31,679 bases of DNA from SURF-24 sp964537965 (GCA_964537965.1 CAZIDB010000019.1:1-31679); one strand, 5' to 3'; positions 16,874 through 24,905 are shown, counted from the first letter of the stretch. Notes: generated from the letters alone by a model not told the origin. A program made the numbers and translations.

Positions 16874-18304
16874 ATGATAAGTCTTGTTTTAATATTGCCT
16901 GTTGTGTTAGGATTAGCTGGTCTTCTGCTTAAGAATAGATTGGTAAACCGGTTTGTATTGCTCGGTTCTGTGGGTTTGTTCTTTGTTGTGGGTATAATGA
17001 AATGGATGAATCTTGAGTGGTACTGGTTTCCACAATGGCTTCTGGATTATTTCAGGTTTGACACAATCGGCCTTTACTTCTTTAGCGTGATGACAATTGT
17101 TTTTGCAAGCTCGGCATTTTACAGCTTATTCTATTTTAAAGAACATAATCTTACAGCAAAACAGGAATCCGTTTATATCGTAGAAGTTCTTTCATTCGTA
17201 ACTGCTATGACCGGAGTAATTCTTGCAACTCATCTTGCACTACTCTGGGTTTTTATTGAAGCTACAACTTTAACAAGCGCCATACTCATTTACTTTGAAA
17301 AGAAAAAGTCTTCACTTGAGGCAGCATGGAAATATGTTTTTATCTGCTCAATTGGTATCGCACTTGCGTTTGTAGGAATAATTCTTTTATCAATCGGAAG
17401 CAAGAATATTAATTCCCTTTTCTTTAATGAACTTTACGCTAAAACTTCATTAATAAATCCTTTCTGGCTGAAAGTAGCCTTTGCATTTATTTTTGTGGGA
17501 TTCGGGACAAAGATTGGGATAGCGCCTATCCATGCCTGGTTGCCGGATGCACATTCGGAAGCGCCATCGCCTGTCTCGGCCCTGTTATCCGGAACTTTAC
17601 TTAACTCTGCATTCCTTGGCCTGCTAAGAATACAGGAAATATTTGTCCGTTCTAATCAACAGGATTTTACCAACTTCTTTTTCATATTAACCGGTTTTCT
17701 TTCGCTGCTTGTAAGTTCTGTCTTTATGCTACGCATTAAAAATTACAAACGTATGCTTGCTTATTCATCAATTGAAAATATGGGAATATTATTTATAGGA
17801 ATTGCTTTAGGCAGTACTGGAATTTTTGCAGCAATGCTGCATACACTTGCCCATTCGTTTTCTAAAACATCTTTGTTTTTAACTTCGGGCAATATTCTTT
17901 ATCACTACAAAAGCAAAAAGGTTGAAGACGTTAAAGGTTTACTAAATAAAGATTCCGTTACCGGTTGGCTGTGGATTGTCTCCGCTTTGTCAATTATCGG
18001 TTTGCCGCCTTTTCCTATTTTCATCAGCAAGTTTTTTATAATCAAAGCATTCTGGTTAACTGGCCAAAGCTGGCTTGCAATAATATTTTTCTTATTCATT
18101 GTTATTATTACTTTCGGAATGAGCACCGCAGTTTTTAATATGTCCTTTGGTGAACAAGGTGAAGATAAAAAGAACAGCATTAAACCAAATGTTTTTGCTT
18201 ATGCTCCGCAGATTGTATTATTAATTATCCTGATTATCATCGGATTAAATATGCCAACGCAGATTTACGATTTTATTAACCGTGCCGCCGCCTTTTTTCA
18301 ATAA
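16874..18304 (+). CDS. hyfF: HyfF-like (NuoN/NuoM-type) antiporter membrane subunit
   Basis: The protein has 476 residues with about 14 helices. It is a second antiporter-like subunit. The conserved glutamate is in LLWVFIEATTLTSAIL; the channel segment is GFGTKIGIAPIHAWLPDAHSEAPSP followed by SGTLLNSAFLG, where the HyfB-type lysine is replaced by asparagine. SSIENMGIL and the histidine-rich LHTLAHSFSKTSLF follow. With the HyfB-like subunit this gives two antiporter-like channels; a HyfD-like third one is absent. The large subunit gene follows after 14 nt. Confidence 0.92.
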   Translation: MISLVLILPVVLGLAGLLLKNRLVNRFVLLGSVGLFFVVGIMKWMNLEWYWFPQWLLDYFRFDTIGLYFFSVMTIVFASSAFYSLFYFKEHNLTAKQESVYIVEVLSFVTAMTGVILATHLALLWVFIEATTLTSAILIYFEKKKSSLEAAWKYVFICSIGIALAFVGIILLSIGSKNINSLFFNELYAKTSLINPFWLKVAFAFIFVGFGTKIGIAPIHAWLPDAHSEAPSPVSALLSGTLLNSAFLGLLRIQEIFVRSNQQDFTNFFFILTGFLSLLVSSVFMLRIKNYKRMLAYSSIENMGILFIGIALGSTGIFAAMLHTLAHSFSKTSLFLTSGNILYHYKSKKVEDVKGLLNKDSVTGWLWIVSALSIIGLPPFPIFISKFFIIKAFWLTGQSWLAIIFFLFIVIITFGMSTAVFNMSFGEQGEDKKNSIKPNVFAYAPQIVLLIILIIIGLNMPTQIYDFINRAAAFFQ

Positions 18305-18318
18305 GCCGGAGAAATGTT

Positions 18319-19806
18319 TTGAACTGGATTCAGATAAAAAATTTACAAGCTGTTTCTTTAAATGATATTCCTGTTCTTCCTGTTGAAGAATTAAGAAATC
18401 AGTTAATTGAACAGGTAAAGAATGGCAGACGGCTTGTTCAATTCTTTGGCGATAAAGTAAACGAAAGCATTGTACTCTACGCCGTTGTTTCAGATGATAA
18501 TTCATCCCGGTTGTTCGCTTCTTCATCAAAATTTACAAACGAAAGATCTTTTCCTTCAGTTACTCCGGATATTCCTTCTGCTCATATGTTTGAAAGAGAA
18601 TTTTATGAAGAGTTTAGTATAGTACCGGAAGGTCATCCGTGGCTTAAGCCCGTCCGCAAAGGCATTGCAGGCATAGATGAAAATGAAAAGCCGTACGATT
18701 TTTTCGGTATGATTGGTGAAGAAGTTCACGAGGTTGGCGTTGGTCCAATTCACGCAGGAGTAATTGAGCCGGGACATTTCAGATTTTCCTGTCACGGAGA
18801 AAAAGTTCATCATCTTGAAATTGAACTTGGATTCCAGCACAGAGGTGTGGAAAAATTATTCTTACAGAATAACTATAAACCAGTTTATCTTACTAAACTT
18901 TCGGAATCGGTTGCCGGGGATACTGTAATTGGCCACTCCGGTGGTTTCATTCGTGCAATAGAATCTCTTATGGAAACTCATGTTTCCAGAAGAGCAAAAC
19001 TTATAAGAACAATTGCGCTTGAGTTAGAAAGAGTAGCAGTTCATCTTGGAGATTTATCTGCACTTTCCGGTGATGTTGCTTACCTGACCGGCAATAATGT
19101 TTTTGCTGCTCTCAGAACAAGAGTTATAAATACGACTATGTCTATATGCGGCAACAGGTTTGGTCATGGTTTAATGGCTATCGGCGGAATTAATTTTGAT
19201 ATCAATCCCGAACTGCAAAGCAAAATATCATCAGCCATTAATCAATTAGATGATGAGATTAATCTTGCCTGTGAAGTTCTGTTTTCTTCCGCTTCAGTGC
19301 TTGAAAGATTTGAACAAACCGGCGTTGTAAATAATGAAACTGCTGTTGCAATTGGAATGGTTGGTCATGTTGCAAGAGCAAGCGGCGTTGCCGTTGATGT
19401 CCGTTCTGATCATCCGTTCGGAGGATTTGAATTATTCCCTGTTCATAAACTTACACTACCTTCCGGTGATGTATTTGCAAGGGCTTACATTAGGTTTATA
19501 GAAATACAGCAATCGATAAGAATTATAAAAGAACAGCTCGGTGGATTATCCGAGGGTGAATTGAAAAAAGATCCGGCAGAATTAAAGAAAAACTGTTTTG
19601 TTGTTTCGCTTACGGAAGGATGGCGCGGTGAAATTGCTTACACTATAATCACAGATAACAACGGGAAATTAAAGAAAGTAAAAATCAAAGATCCTTCATT
19701 TAATAACTGGTTTGGTTTGGCGCTTGCTGTAAGGGAAGAAGGAATATCAGATTTTCCGTTATGCAACAAAAGCTTTAATCTTTCTTATTGCGGATTCGAT
19801 TTATAA
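18319..19806 (+). CDS. HycE/HyfG-like large subunit without Ni ligands (Ehr type, NuoC-NuoD fusion)
   Basis: The protein has 495 residues from a TTG start with GGAG upstream. Residues about 1-115 are a NuoC-like domain (EREFYEEFSIVPEGHPWLKP). Residues about 130-495 are a 49-kDa/hydrogenase large-subunit fold (PGHFRF, FQHRGVEKL, then GGINFDINPE). In E. coli HycE the nickel motifs are RVCGICGFAHS and LDPCYSCTDR. Here the aligned segments are SVAGDTVIGHS (A199 and T202 for the cysteines) and FNLSYCGFDL (S489 and G492 for the cysteines, L495 for the cleavage-site Arg). All four NiFe ligands are gone and the chain ends where the HycI-type protease would cut. This fits Ehr complexes, known relatives of group 4 hydrogenases and complex I of unknown substrate. 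It is not an active hydrogenase by sequence. Confidence 0.93.
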   Translation: MNWIQIKNLQAVSLNDIPVLPVEELRNQLIEQVKNGRRLVQFFGDKVNESIVLYAVVSDDNSSRLFASSSKFTNERSFPSVTPDIPSAHMFEREFYEEFSIVPEGHPWLKPVRKGIAGIDENEKPYDFFGMIGEEVHEVGVGPIHAGVIEPGHFRFSCHGEKVHHLEIELGFQHRGVEKLFLQNNYKPVYLTKLSESVAGDTVIGHSGGFIRAIESLMETHVSRRAKLIRTIALELERVAVHLGDLSALSGDVAYLTGNNVFAALRTRVINTTMSICGNRFGHGLMAIGGINFDINPELQSKISSAINQLDDEINLACEVLFSSASVLERFEQTGVVNNETAVAIGMVGHVARASGVAVDVRSDHPFGGFELFPVHKLTLPSGDVFARAYIRFIEIQQSIRIIKEQLGGLSEGELKKDPAELKKNCFVVSLTEGWRGEIAYTIITDNNGKLKKVKIKDPSFNNWFGLALAVREEGISDFPLCNKSFNLSYCGFDL

Positions 19807-19973
19807 ACCCTATCCGCCAAAGATTTATTTAATCAATAATCATCCCGAGCGGAGTCGAGGGATGAATGAGAAAAGTTTTATATGACAATACAAAGAATAT
19901 ATCAACTATTGTTCTCCCACTTGGGACTTGCCTGCCGGCAGGCAGGGGACGTTAGAGGGGGCTTTGGTTTTTT
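19807..19973. repeat. Two REP-like palindromic repeats between large and small subunit genes
   Basis: This 167-nt spacer interrupts an otherwise tightly packed operon. At 19841-19864 lies CATCCC-N12-GGGATG, resembling dispersed CATCCCGAGC...GAGGGATG elements I recall from Bacteroidota-group genomes. At 19929-19944 lies a perfect 16-bp palindrome, TGCCTGCCGGCAGGCA, followed by GGGGACGTTAGAGGGGGC. Both look like inserted short mobile repeats. The GAGGGGG at its end may serve as the ribosome binding site for the next gene. Confidence 0.65.
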
Positions 19974-20591
19974 ATGTTAGATTTATTAAAACTAAGAAAA
20001 CAACACGGTTACCAGGCAATAAAAGATTTACGCGCTGCAAAACTTATTGATACTCATCGTGGCTTTCCGGTTATTGATGAAAGCAAATGTAAAGATGGTT
20101 GCATTGATGCGGTAAACATTTGTCCAACAAAAGCTATATCAAACAATCCTCTTTCAATTGATTTGGGCAAATGTATTTTCTGCGGTGAATGTGAAAGAGT
20201 ATCAAACGGGGCAATTAAATTCTCCAATGATCATAAACTTGGAACGGATCAAAGAGAAAAATTAATTATTTCATCAGGAAATTCTTTTAACTCTTTCTAC
20301 AAAGATGCTATTGAAACAAAAAAAGAAATCCACAAGTTATTTGGCCGNNNNNNNNNNNNNNNNNNNNNNNNNNNNNNNNNNNNNNNNNNNNNNNNNNNNN
20401 NNNNNNNNNNNNNNNNNNNNNNNNNNNNNNNNNNNNNNNNNNNNNNNGCAATAAGCGGTGGTTTGTTTGCAGATTCAGATCAGTTAAACCGTAAATTTTT
20501 AGATGAAATTAAAATAGATTTATATGTTCCGGGCTGTCCCCCGCATCCATTAGTATTTATAAATGCAGTGCTGGATTTTATTAAGAAATAA
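19974..20591 (+). CDS. Ferredoxin-HycG/NuoB-like small subunit fusion (Ehr), interrupted by gap
   Basis: The N-terminal part (to about residue 85) is a degenerate 2[4Fe-4S] ferredoxin like HyfH/HycF. Motif 1 has C39, C43 and C50-P but Ala at the third position; motif 2 has C67, C70 and C73 but Ser77 at the fourth. C67, C70, C73 and C50 can still bind one [4Fe-4S] cluster; the other is lost. After the gap comes the C-terminal part of a NuoB/HycG small subunit: AISGGLF and the cluster segment YVPGCPPHPLVFINAVLDF. The proximal-cluster CxxC and third cysteine lie in the gap. Frames agree across the 100 N, but about 75-85 residues of a normal small subunit are missing, so the gap is larger. It is the last Ehr gene and converges on the RAYT gene with 4 nt between them. 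Confidence 0.88.
   Translation: MLDLLKLRKQHGYQAIKDLRAAKLIDTHRGFPVIDESKCKDGCIDAVNICPTKAISNNPLSIDLGKCIFCGECERVSNGAIKFSNDHKLGTDQREKLIISSGNSFNSFYKDAIETKKEIHKLFGXXXXXXXXXXXXXXXXXXXXXXXXXXXXXXXXXXAISGGLFADSDQLNRKFLDEIKIDLYVPGCPPHPLVFINAVLDFIKK
20348..20447. other. Scaffold gap 3 (100 N) inside the small-subunit gene
   Basis: Exactly 100 N. From the missing part of the HycG-like domain the true gap is probably about 220-260 bases and 1 modulo 3. Confidence 0.95.
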
Positions 20592-20595
20592 TTTT

Positions 20596-21126
20596 TCAGG
20601 CAATAATATCACTTAATATATTTTTCGGATGCTCCTTCTCAATTTCCCAGTGTAACGGATTATCGGTAATATATTTTCTTATTCTGAACAATTCTTTTTC
20701 ATTACGAATGATGCGATCATAATATCTTGGTTGCCAGGAAAAATCTAAATTATTTGTTTTATGTGCGATATTAGTTACGGCTGATTTAAATGAACCAATT
20801 ATATTTCCCAGATTATGCTTTTGTAGAGACGGGGCATGCCCCGTCTTTACATTTTCTTCATTAATAATAATGATACCATGAATATGGTTTGGCATTACTA
20901 AACAGTAATCTAATTCAACAAAAGGATAGTGTTCGGGTATTTTTGTCCACAACTCATCTGTTAATTGCCCCAAGTCAGAGAGTATTATTTTTCCTTTAAC
21001 TATTGTTCCGAAATATTCAATATGATGTTTCGTGTTTATTGTTACGAAGTACCACCAGGGATTAGAATAATCCCAAGCGGATAATCTTACAGATTCAATC
21101 CGGAATTTATTTTTATATAAATCCAT
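20596..21126 (-). CDS. REP-associated tyrosine transposase (RAYT, Y1_Tnp family)
   Basis: The protein has 176 residues from the ATG at 21126. The Y1_Tnp marks are YFVTINTKHH near residue 26, the metal-binding HUH motif in VMPNHIHGIIII (H81, H83), and the C-terminal WQPRYYDRIIRNEKEL...IRKYITDNPLHW, whose tyrosines include the catalytic candidate. RAYTs are single-copy enzymes thought to nick and move REP palindromes. A longer frame starts at a GTG at 21165, but its first 13 codons lie in a REP-like hairpin, and AGGGGG sits just before the ATG at 21126. Residues 92-102 (NVKTGHAPSLQ) are encoded by a second REP-like palindrome inside the gene. Confidence 0.88.
   Translation of the reverse strand: MDLYKNKFRIESVRLSAWDYSNPWWYFVTINTKHHIEYFGTIVKGKIILSDLGQLTDELWTKIPEHYPFVELDYCLVMPNHIHGIIIINEENVKTGHAPSLQKHNLGNIIGSFKSAVTNIAHKTNNLDFSWQPRYYDRIIRNEKELFRIRKYITDNPLHWEIEKEHPKNILSDIIA
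20822..20851. repeat. REP-like 30-bp palindrome inside the RAYT gene
   Basis: A 30-bp palindrome with one mismatched pair; the inner 20 bp (20827-20846) is perfect, centred on GGGGCATGCCCC. Outer arms TGTAGAGAC / GTCTTTACA match those of the repeat at 21150-21179. It is in frame within the coding sequence. Confidence 0.8.
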
Positions 21127-21149
21127 ATGCCCCCTATTATTTTTGGTGT

Positions 21150-21179
21150 TGTAGAGACACGCCACGGTGTGTCTCTACA
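21150..21179. repeat. REP-like 30-bp hairpin upstream of the RAYT gene
   Basis: Arms TGTAGAGACAC (21150-21160) and GTGTCTCTACA (21169-21179); the stem can continue inward through GCC/GGT with one G-T pair. Same length and outer arms as the repeat at 20822-20851, differing in the inner stem. It sits between the RAYT start and the end of the next minus-strand gene. Confidence 0.8.
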
Positions 21180-21184
21180 GGAAT

Positions 21185-22396
21185 TTATATTCCATAAATC
21201 TCTTTATACACTTCCGTTACATATTCATCCAGCCAATTATAAAAACCAACTGCTTCTTCTTTATTGAATTTATTTTTTCTCCAGCCATTAATTAAACCTG
21301 CTGCCTTTTCAACAATAGGTTTCTCTTTCGGAATTAATGTTTGTATAATACCGCTTCCTTCTTTATTTAACACAGCCGATACATTCAGATAATCTTTTCC
21401 ATTATCATAATCCAGCGGAAAACATTTTGATTTTAATGTTAATCCTTTTTTATTTATTGGCGCTGTTTCTTTTCCGGATGCAACTGTAACAACCGGTAAA
21501 TCTTTTCCTGCTGCTACCCAAACCGGAGTTACAATTGTTGTAAGCTGCCAGCCTAACACTGTCCACAATGTTGTTAATGCCGGATCTTCCTCTGGTTTTA
21601 CCCCTTGTATAATCATAGTTGATGTTGATGAGTTGCGGACAATATAATCCCTGAAGTGAATAAACTTTTTATCGGCTGTATCTTTAGGCAAATCAGTTTT
21701 ATACAGATCATTGCCAAGCGCGGAATGTTGAAGGTTTCTGTCCGCTACATCGAGTACAAAACTGACGGTGAGGTTTTTATTTTTATATGCCTCATCAAAA
21801 ATCTTTGTTGCCGTTTCATACCTGAAATAACCGTAACCTTCTTTTTCTTTTCCGCTGCATGAAAAATTTGTACGGATCAGGTAACCATTTGGTGCAACTG
21901 CCGGATCATTAACATCATACTTAGTAACAGATTTGCAATCAACCTCAAAATATGCAGCACCACCTTTTGCATCAATTACGCCAAAGTTTGCCTCAACTCC
22001 CCATTTCCCTTTTTCCTTCTGCAAAAATTCCTCAAACTCTTTAACGGTAGAAATTTTACCCAGTGCTTCTTTCATTAATAATCCTTCCTGGTCTGATGGA
22101 GCGCTGCAGGTTGAGTAATCATTCAAATTATAAGATGCTGTGTTGATAATAGAAAAGCCGGTATTGTTGCTTCCCATCCAAACTTCTTTTCCGTTCGCAT
22201 CAACCGAATTAACAACACCGATGAAATAATATTTTGGCCCACGGAAATACATTAACTTGTTTTGCTCGTAATCAGAATCGCGATGTTTCCACATTATCGG
22301 TCTGCCATCGGCAGATGCTTTACCCGAAATAATTATTGACGTACATGCAAAGAATGAGTTCGTCACCAGCATCAGAAACAAAAAAAACTTTTTCAC
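21185..22396 (-). CDS. Exported Ntn-hydrolase, C45/choloylglycine-hydrolase-like
   Basis: The protein has 403 residues from the GTG at 22396, chosen because GGAG lies 5 nt upstream; an upstream ATG at 22432 would overlap the preceding gene. Residues 1-17 are a signal peptide. Cleavage after A17 would expose C18 in ACTSIIISGKASADGRPIMW, and a Cys at the mature N-terminus is the nucleophile of this Ntn family. R39/D40 (WKHRDSD), the GSNNTGFSIINT segment and YLIRTNFSC fit the fold. Members hydrolyse amide bonds in bile salts, penicillins, N-acyl lipids or peptides; the substrate here is unknown. A lipoprotein reading of FFAC is possible but weaker. It lies 16 nt after the DUF3298 gene. Confidence 0.8.
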   Translation of the reverse strand: MKKFFLFLMLVTNSFFACTSIIISGKASADGRPIMWKHRDSDYEQNKLMYFRGPKYYFIGVVNSVDANGKEVWMGSNNTGFSIINTASYNLNDYSTCSAPSDQEGLLMKEALGKISTVKEFEEFLQKEKGKWGVEANFGVIDAKGGAAYFEVDCKSVTKYDVNDPAVAPNGYLIRTNFSCSGKEKEGYGYFRYETATKIFDEAYKNKNLTVSFVLDVADRNLQHSALGNDLYKTDLPKDTADKKFIHFRDYIVRNSSTSTMIIQGVKPEEDPALTTLWTVLGWQLTTIVTPVWVAAGKDLPVVTVASGKETAPINKKGLTLKSKCFPLDYDNGKDYLNVSAVLNKEGSGIIQTLIPKEKPIVEKAAGLINGWRKNKFNKEEAVGFYNWLDEYVTEVYKEIYGI

Positions 22397-22412
22397 TTTT
22401 ACTCCGGACTTT

Positions 22413-23552
22413 TTATTTATTAATATAATCAAGCAAACTGTTTTCTTTAATAATTTCTTTAAGCTTTTTATAAGGGATTGTTATGCTTGCTGCACCAAGC
22501 GCATATGGCGCAACTTCATATTGATTATACTGAAATACAATTCCTTCGGGATTAAATCCGAAATTATCATTTACAGAAAATTTATTATCAATAAACCAAA
22601 ATCCTGCTTTCTCAAAATCTTCGCCCGGTTTTAAGTTATAATAATCTCTGAATGGTTTTTCTCCAAGTTTATCAAGAGCGGTTTTATAATCATCTTTAAA
22701 AATATCTTCAAGCTTTATCTCTGCACCCGAGCGGAGATTAAAATTAAGGTATGTTAAAGATGTACTGCCGTGTGCCCCGCCCGTATAACTATAAAGTGTT
22801 TTTAGTAAAGATAAAATGTCCTTGTCGTTATATTCAATTTTAAATCCCAGATCATATACATAAGCAAGTATATAATCTTCGCTGTGGATAATTATGGAAT
22901 CGGTTTTATATGCAGAATAAAAACTATCTGCCAATTCTTCAATTGAACTATAATGTAAAGCCTTGTCTTCAACATAGTATTCAAGTAAAGAATTTTTTAT
23001 TGCTTTATTAATTTTGTCTTCAACACTTTTATCCGGTAAAATTATCTCCGGATAAAATATTGAGAGTGAGAAACAGCTTTCGTTTCCGCATTCTCCGATA
23101 TTTCTTTCATACTTAAGGATATTTATCTTTGCACAATCGTCCCCGTATTTTTCAGCAAGTTTTAATGGAAGAGTTTTGCTGCCATCATTATTCTGCCACA
23201 GTCCTTCAAATTTACCGGAATCAATAAATTTTCCAGTTAATCTTCCTGTAACCAACTGTTCCCCGGCTGAAGTGCTGCCTGCATCTTCTTCTATTACGTA
23301 TTTTCCTTCATTATCAACACGACTATTGTAAGTAAATGGAATCGGAATGTTCTTGTTCACATAAAAATAATATCCCCTCAAAACGGAATCTTCTCTGACC
23401 AATTCCATTCCTATTGGATACTTCTCGCCGATAATTCCTTCAAGCTTTTTGTAGAAATACTTTGGTAATGTTGTAGTGTCGTTTTCCTGTGCCAAGGTTT
23501 TCAAAGACAGCAGAACAGAAATGAACGCCAAACCAACAAATAATTTTCTCAT
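22413..23552 (-). CDS. Exported DUF4163/DUF3298 (RsiV-like) protein
   Basis: The protein has 379 residues from the ATG at 23552 (MRKLFVGLAFISVLL), selected over an upstream ATG at 23606 because it is preceded by AGAGG and begins a clean signal peptide ending TLAQ. The middle part (YERNIGECGNESCFSLSIFYP onward) and the C-terminal part (YSYTGGAHGS, EDIFKDD, FNPEGIVFQYNQYEVAPYA, ITIPYKKLKEII) match the DUF4163 and DUF3298 pair seen in RsiV, an anti-sigma factor that binds lysozyme. There is no cytoplasmic anti-sigma part or sigma gene here, so a surface or periplasmic role is more likely. It is followed by the Ntn-hydrolase gene on the same strand. Confidence 0.82.
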   Translation of the reverse strand: MRKLFVGLAFISVLLSLKTLAQENDTTTLPKYFYKKLEGIIGEKYPIGMELVREDSVLRGYYFYVNKNIPIPFTYNSRVDNEGKYVIEEDAGSTSAGEQLVTGRLTGKFIDSGKFEGLWQNNDGSKTLPLKLAEKYGDDCAKINILKYERNIGECGNESCFSLSIFYPEIILPDKSVEDKINKAIKNSLLEYYVEDKALHYSSIEELADSFYSAYKTDSIIIHSEDYILAYVYDLGFKIEYNDKDILSLLKTLYSYTGGAHGSTSLTYLNFNLRSGAEIKLEDIFKDDYKTALDKLGEKPFRDYYNLKPGEDFEKAGFWFIDNKFSVNDNFGFNPEGIVFQYNQYEVAPYALGAASITIPYKKLKEIIKENSLLDYINK

Positions 23553-23720
23553 GACACCTCTGGCGGTAATTACTATAGTTTTATTATATACGGAAGGATT
23601 ATACATAAAAACAGAATTGTTTTCCTCTAAAAATTCTACTCTGAAAATACAAATTAAAACATCAAAATTATACCCACCATTCTGCTATTGCCACTTAATG
23701 GAAATAATTTAGACATGCAG

Positions 23721-24659
23721 TTAAGAAAATCTTTTAATAAGCTGATACCTGGAATTAATACCAAGTTTTTGGTAGATGTGATAAATATGGTTCTTAACTG
23801 TATGCGCTGATATAAATAGTTTTTCTTCTATTTCCTTATTTGATTTCCCCTCCAATATCAAAGCAATTATCTCTTTTTCTCTTTCTGAAATATTGTTCTT
23901 TAAAATTATTGTTTCATCAATACTTAGCGGAGCATTTTTTTTTAAGTTAATATGATATTCTTTGAAATAATATCTTAACCATATAAACGGCAAAGCGTTA
24001 AAAATAGTCAAGCTAAATACTATTACTGATTGGATGTAATATGGATTTCTTATTCCTAAAATATAACGTGGTATATAGAAAAGAAATATCTCAATCACAA
24101 AGCGAGCAAGAAATATGTACCCAAAACTTAACATATATCGGCGTTTTTGATTGTCCCCCTCTTTTCTGGCAAAAATGATTAAATAGATAAGTATTATTAT
24201 CTCTGCAATATCAAGCAGATTCCCCAAATAAAAGCTAAAACTTGTAAGTACGTTTTTATAAAAGTCTGAACCGGTAAAAAAACTTTTTCCTATAATAAAA
24301 ATAAGCAGAACTATAATACTATAAATATTAATCTTCTTTATACGATTGAAAAAAGGTTTTTCGAGTAAAATTAAAACAATAGCCCAAATGGACGTAGTCC
24401 AAAGCAGCCAGAAAATAGTTGATATGTCAGTTAATACATCAGTAATCGGGAAAGAAGTATTTAATAAATCTTTCAAATTTATTTCAATATACTCCCTGGT
24501 TAAAAAGAAGAGGTTGGCAACATTAAACGCAATCATATAAAATAAAAGCCATGGGAGGCTTTTATCTTTGAACCTATTTAACAATCCCGCAATATAAAAA
24601 GCTATACCCGTTCCAAGGGCAATGGTTAAAAATACACCGGCAATTTTCAGATGTTCCAT
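23721..24659 (-). CDS. Membrane-anchored LuxR-type transcriptional regulator
   Basis: The protein has 312 residues. Residues about 1-240 contain seven hydrophobic helices and no recognisable catalytic domain. Residues about 250-312 are a LuxR/GerE DNA-binding domain (ISEREKEIIALILEGKSNKEIEEKLFIS, then VKNHIYHIYQKLGI). A one-component, membrane-bound regulator is therefore likely: the membrane part senses and the C-terminal HTH binds DNA from the membrane. It is divergent from the M61 peptidase gene across 246 nt, which makes that gene the first candidate target (inference). Confidence 0.85.
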   Translation of the reverse strand: MEHLKIAGVFLTIALGTGIAFYIAGLLNRFKDKSLPWLLFYMIAFNVANLFFLTREYIEINLKDLLNTSFPITDVLTDISTIFWLLWTTSIWAIVLILLEKPFFNRIKKINIYSIIVLLIFIIGKSFFTGSDFYKNVLTSFSFYLGNLLDIAEIIILIYLIIFARKEGDNQKRRYMLSFGYIFLARFVIEIFLFYIPRYILGIRNPYYIQSVIVFSLTIFNALPFIWLRYYFKEYHINLKKNAPLSIDETIILKNNISEREKEIIALILEGKSNKEIEEKLFISAHTVKNHIYHIYQKLGINSRYQLIKRFS

Positions 24660-24731
24660 TAATTATAAATAAATTAGCTACAGACTAAAATAAACTATTA
24701 AACAAACCGGAATAAAAATAATGGATAAAAA

Positions 24732-24748
24732 CAGGTTAAACAAACCTG
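24732..24748. promoter_or_regulatory. Dyad in the LuxR/M61 divergent spacer
   Basis: CAGGTT-AAACA-AACCTG, a perfect 6-bp dyad about 73 nt from the regulator start and 158 nt from the peptidase start. It is a possible operator for the LuxR-type protein; a dyad this short could be chance. Confidence 0.25.
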
Positions 24749-24905
24749 GTTTATTCTGATGAGAAATTAGTTTTAAATTGAGTTTCCAACAAAATGAGAA
24801 TCATTTCTTATCAAAATAATGTAACCAATACCTATACCATCCCGTCTGAATTCACGGTTTATAAAAGTAAATAAAATAAATCAAGAATTTAATAATGGAG
24901 ATAAA

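Noticed and set aside
18319..20591. Calling the complex an active [NiFe] hydrogenase 4 / formate hydrogenlyase
   Set aside because: All four nickel cysteines and the maturation tail are absent from the large subunit, and no formate dehydrogenase or maturation genes are nearby.
21127..21165. GTG start for the RAYT gene
   Set aside because: The codons fall in the REP-like hairpin, and the ATG at 21126 has its own AGGGGG and matches the start of the conserved domain.
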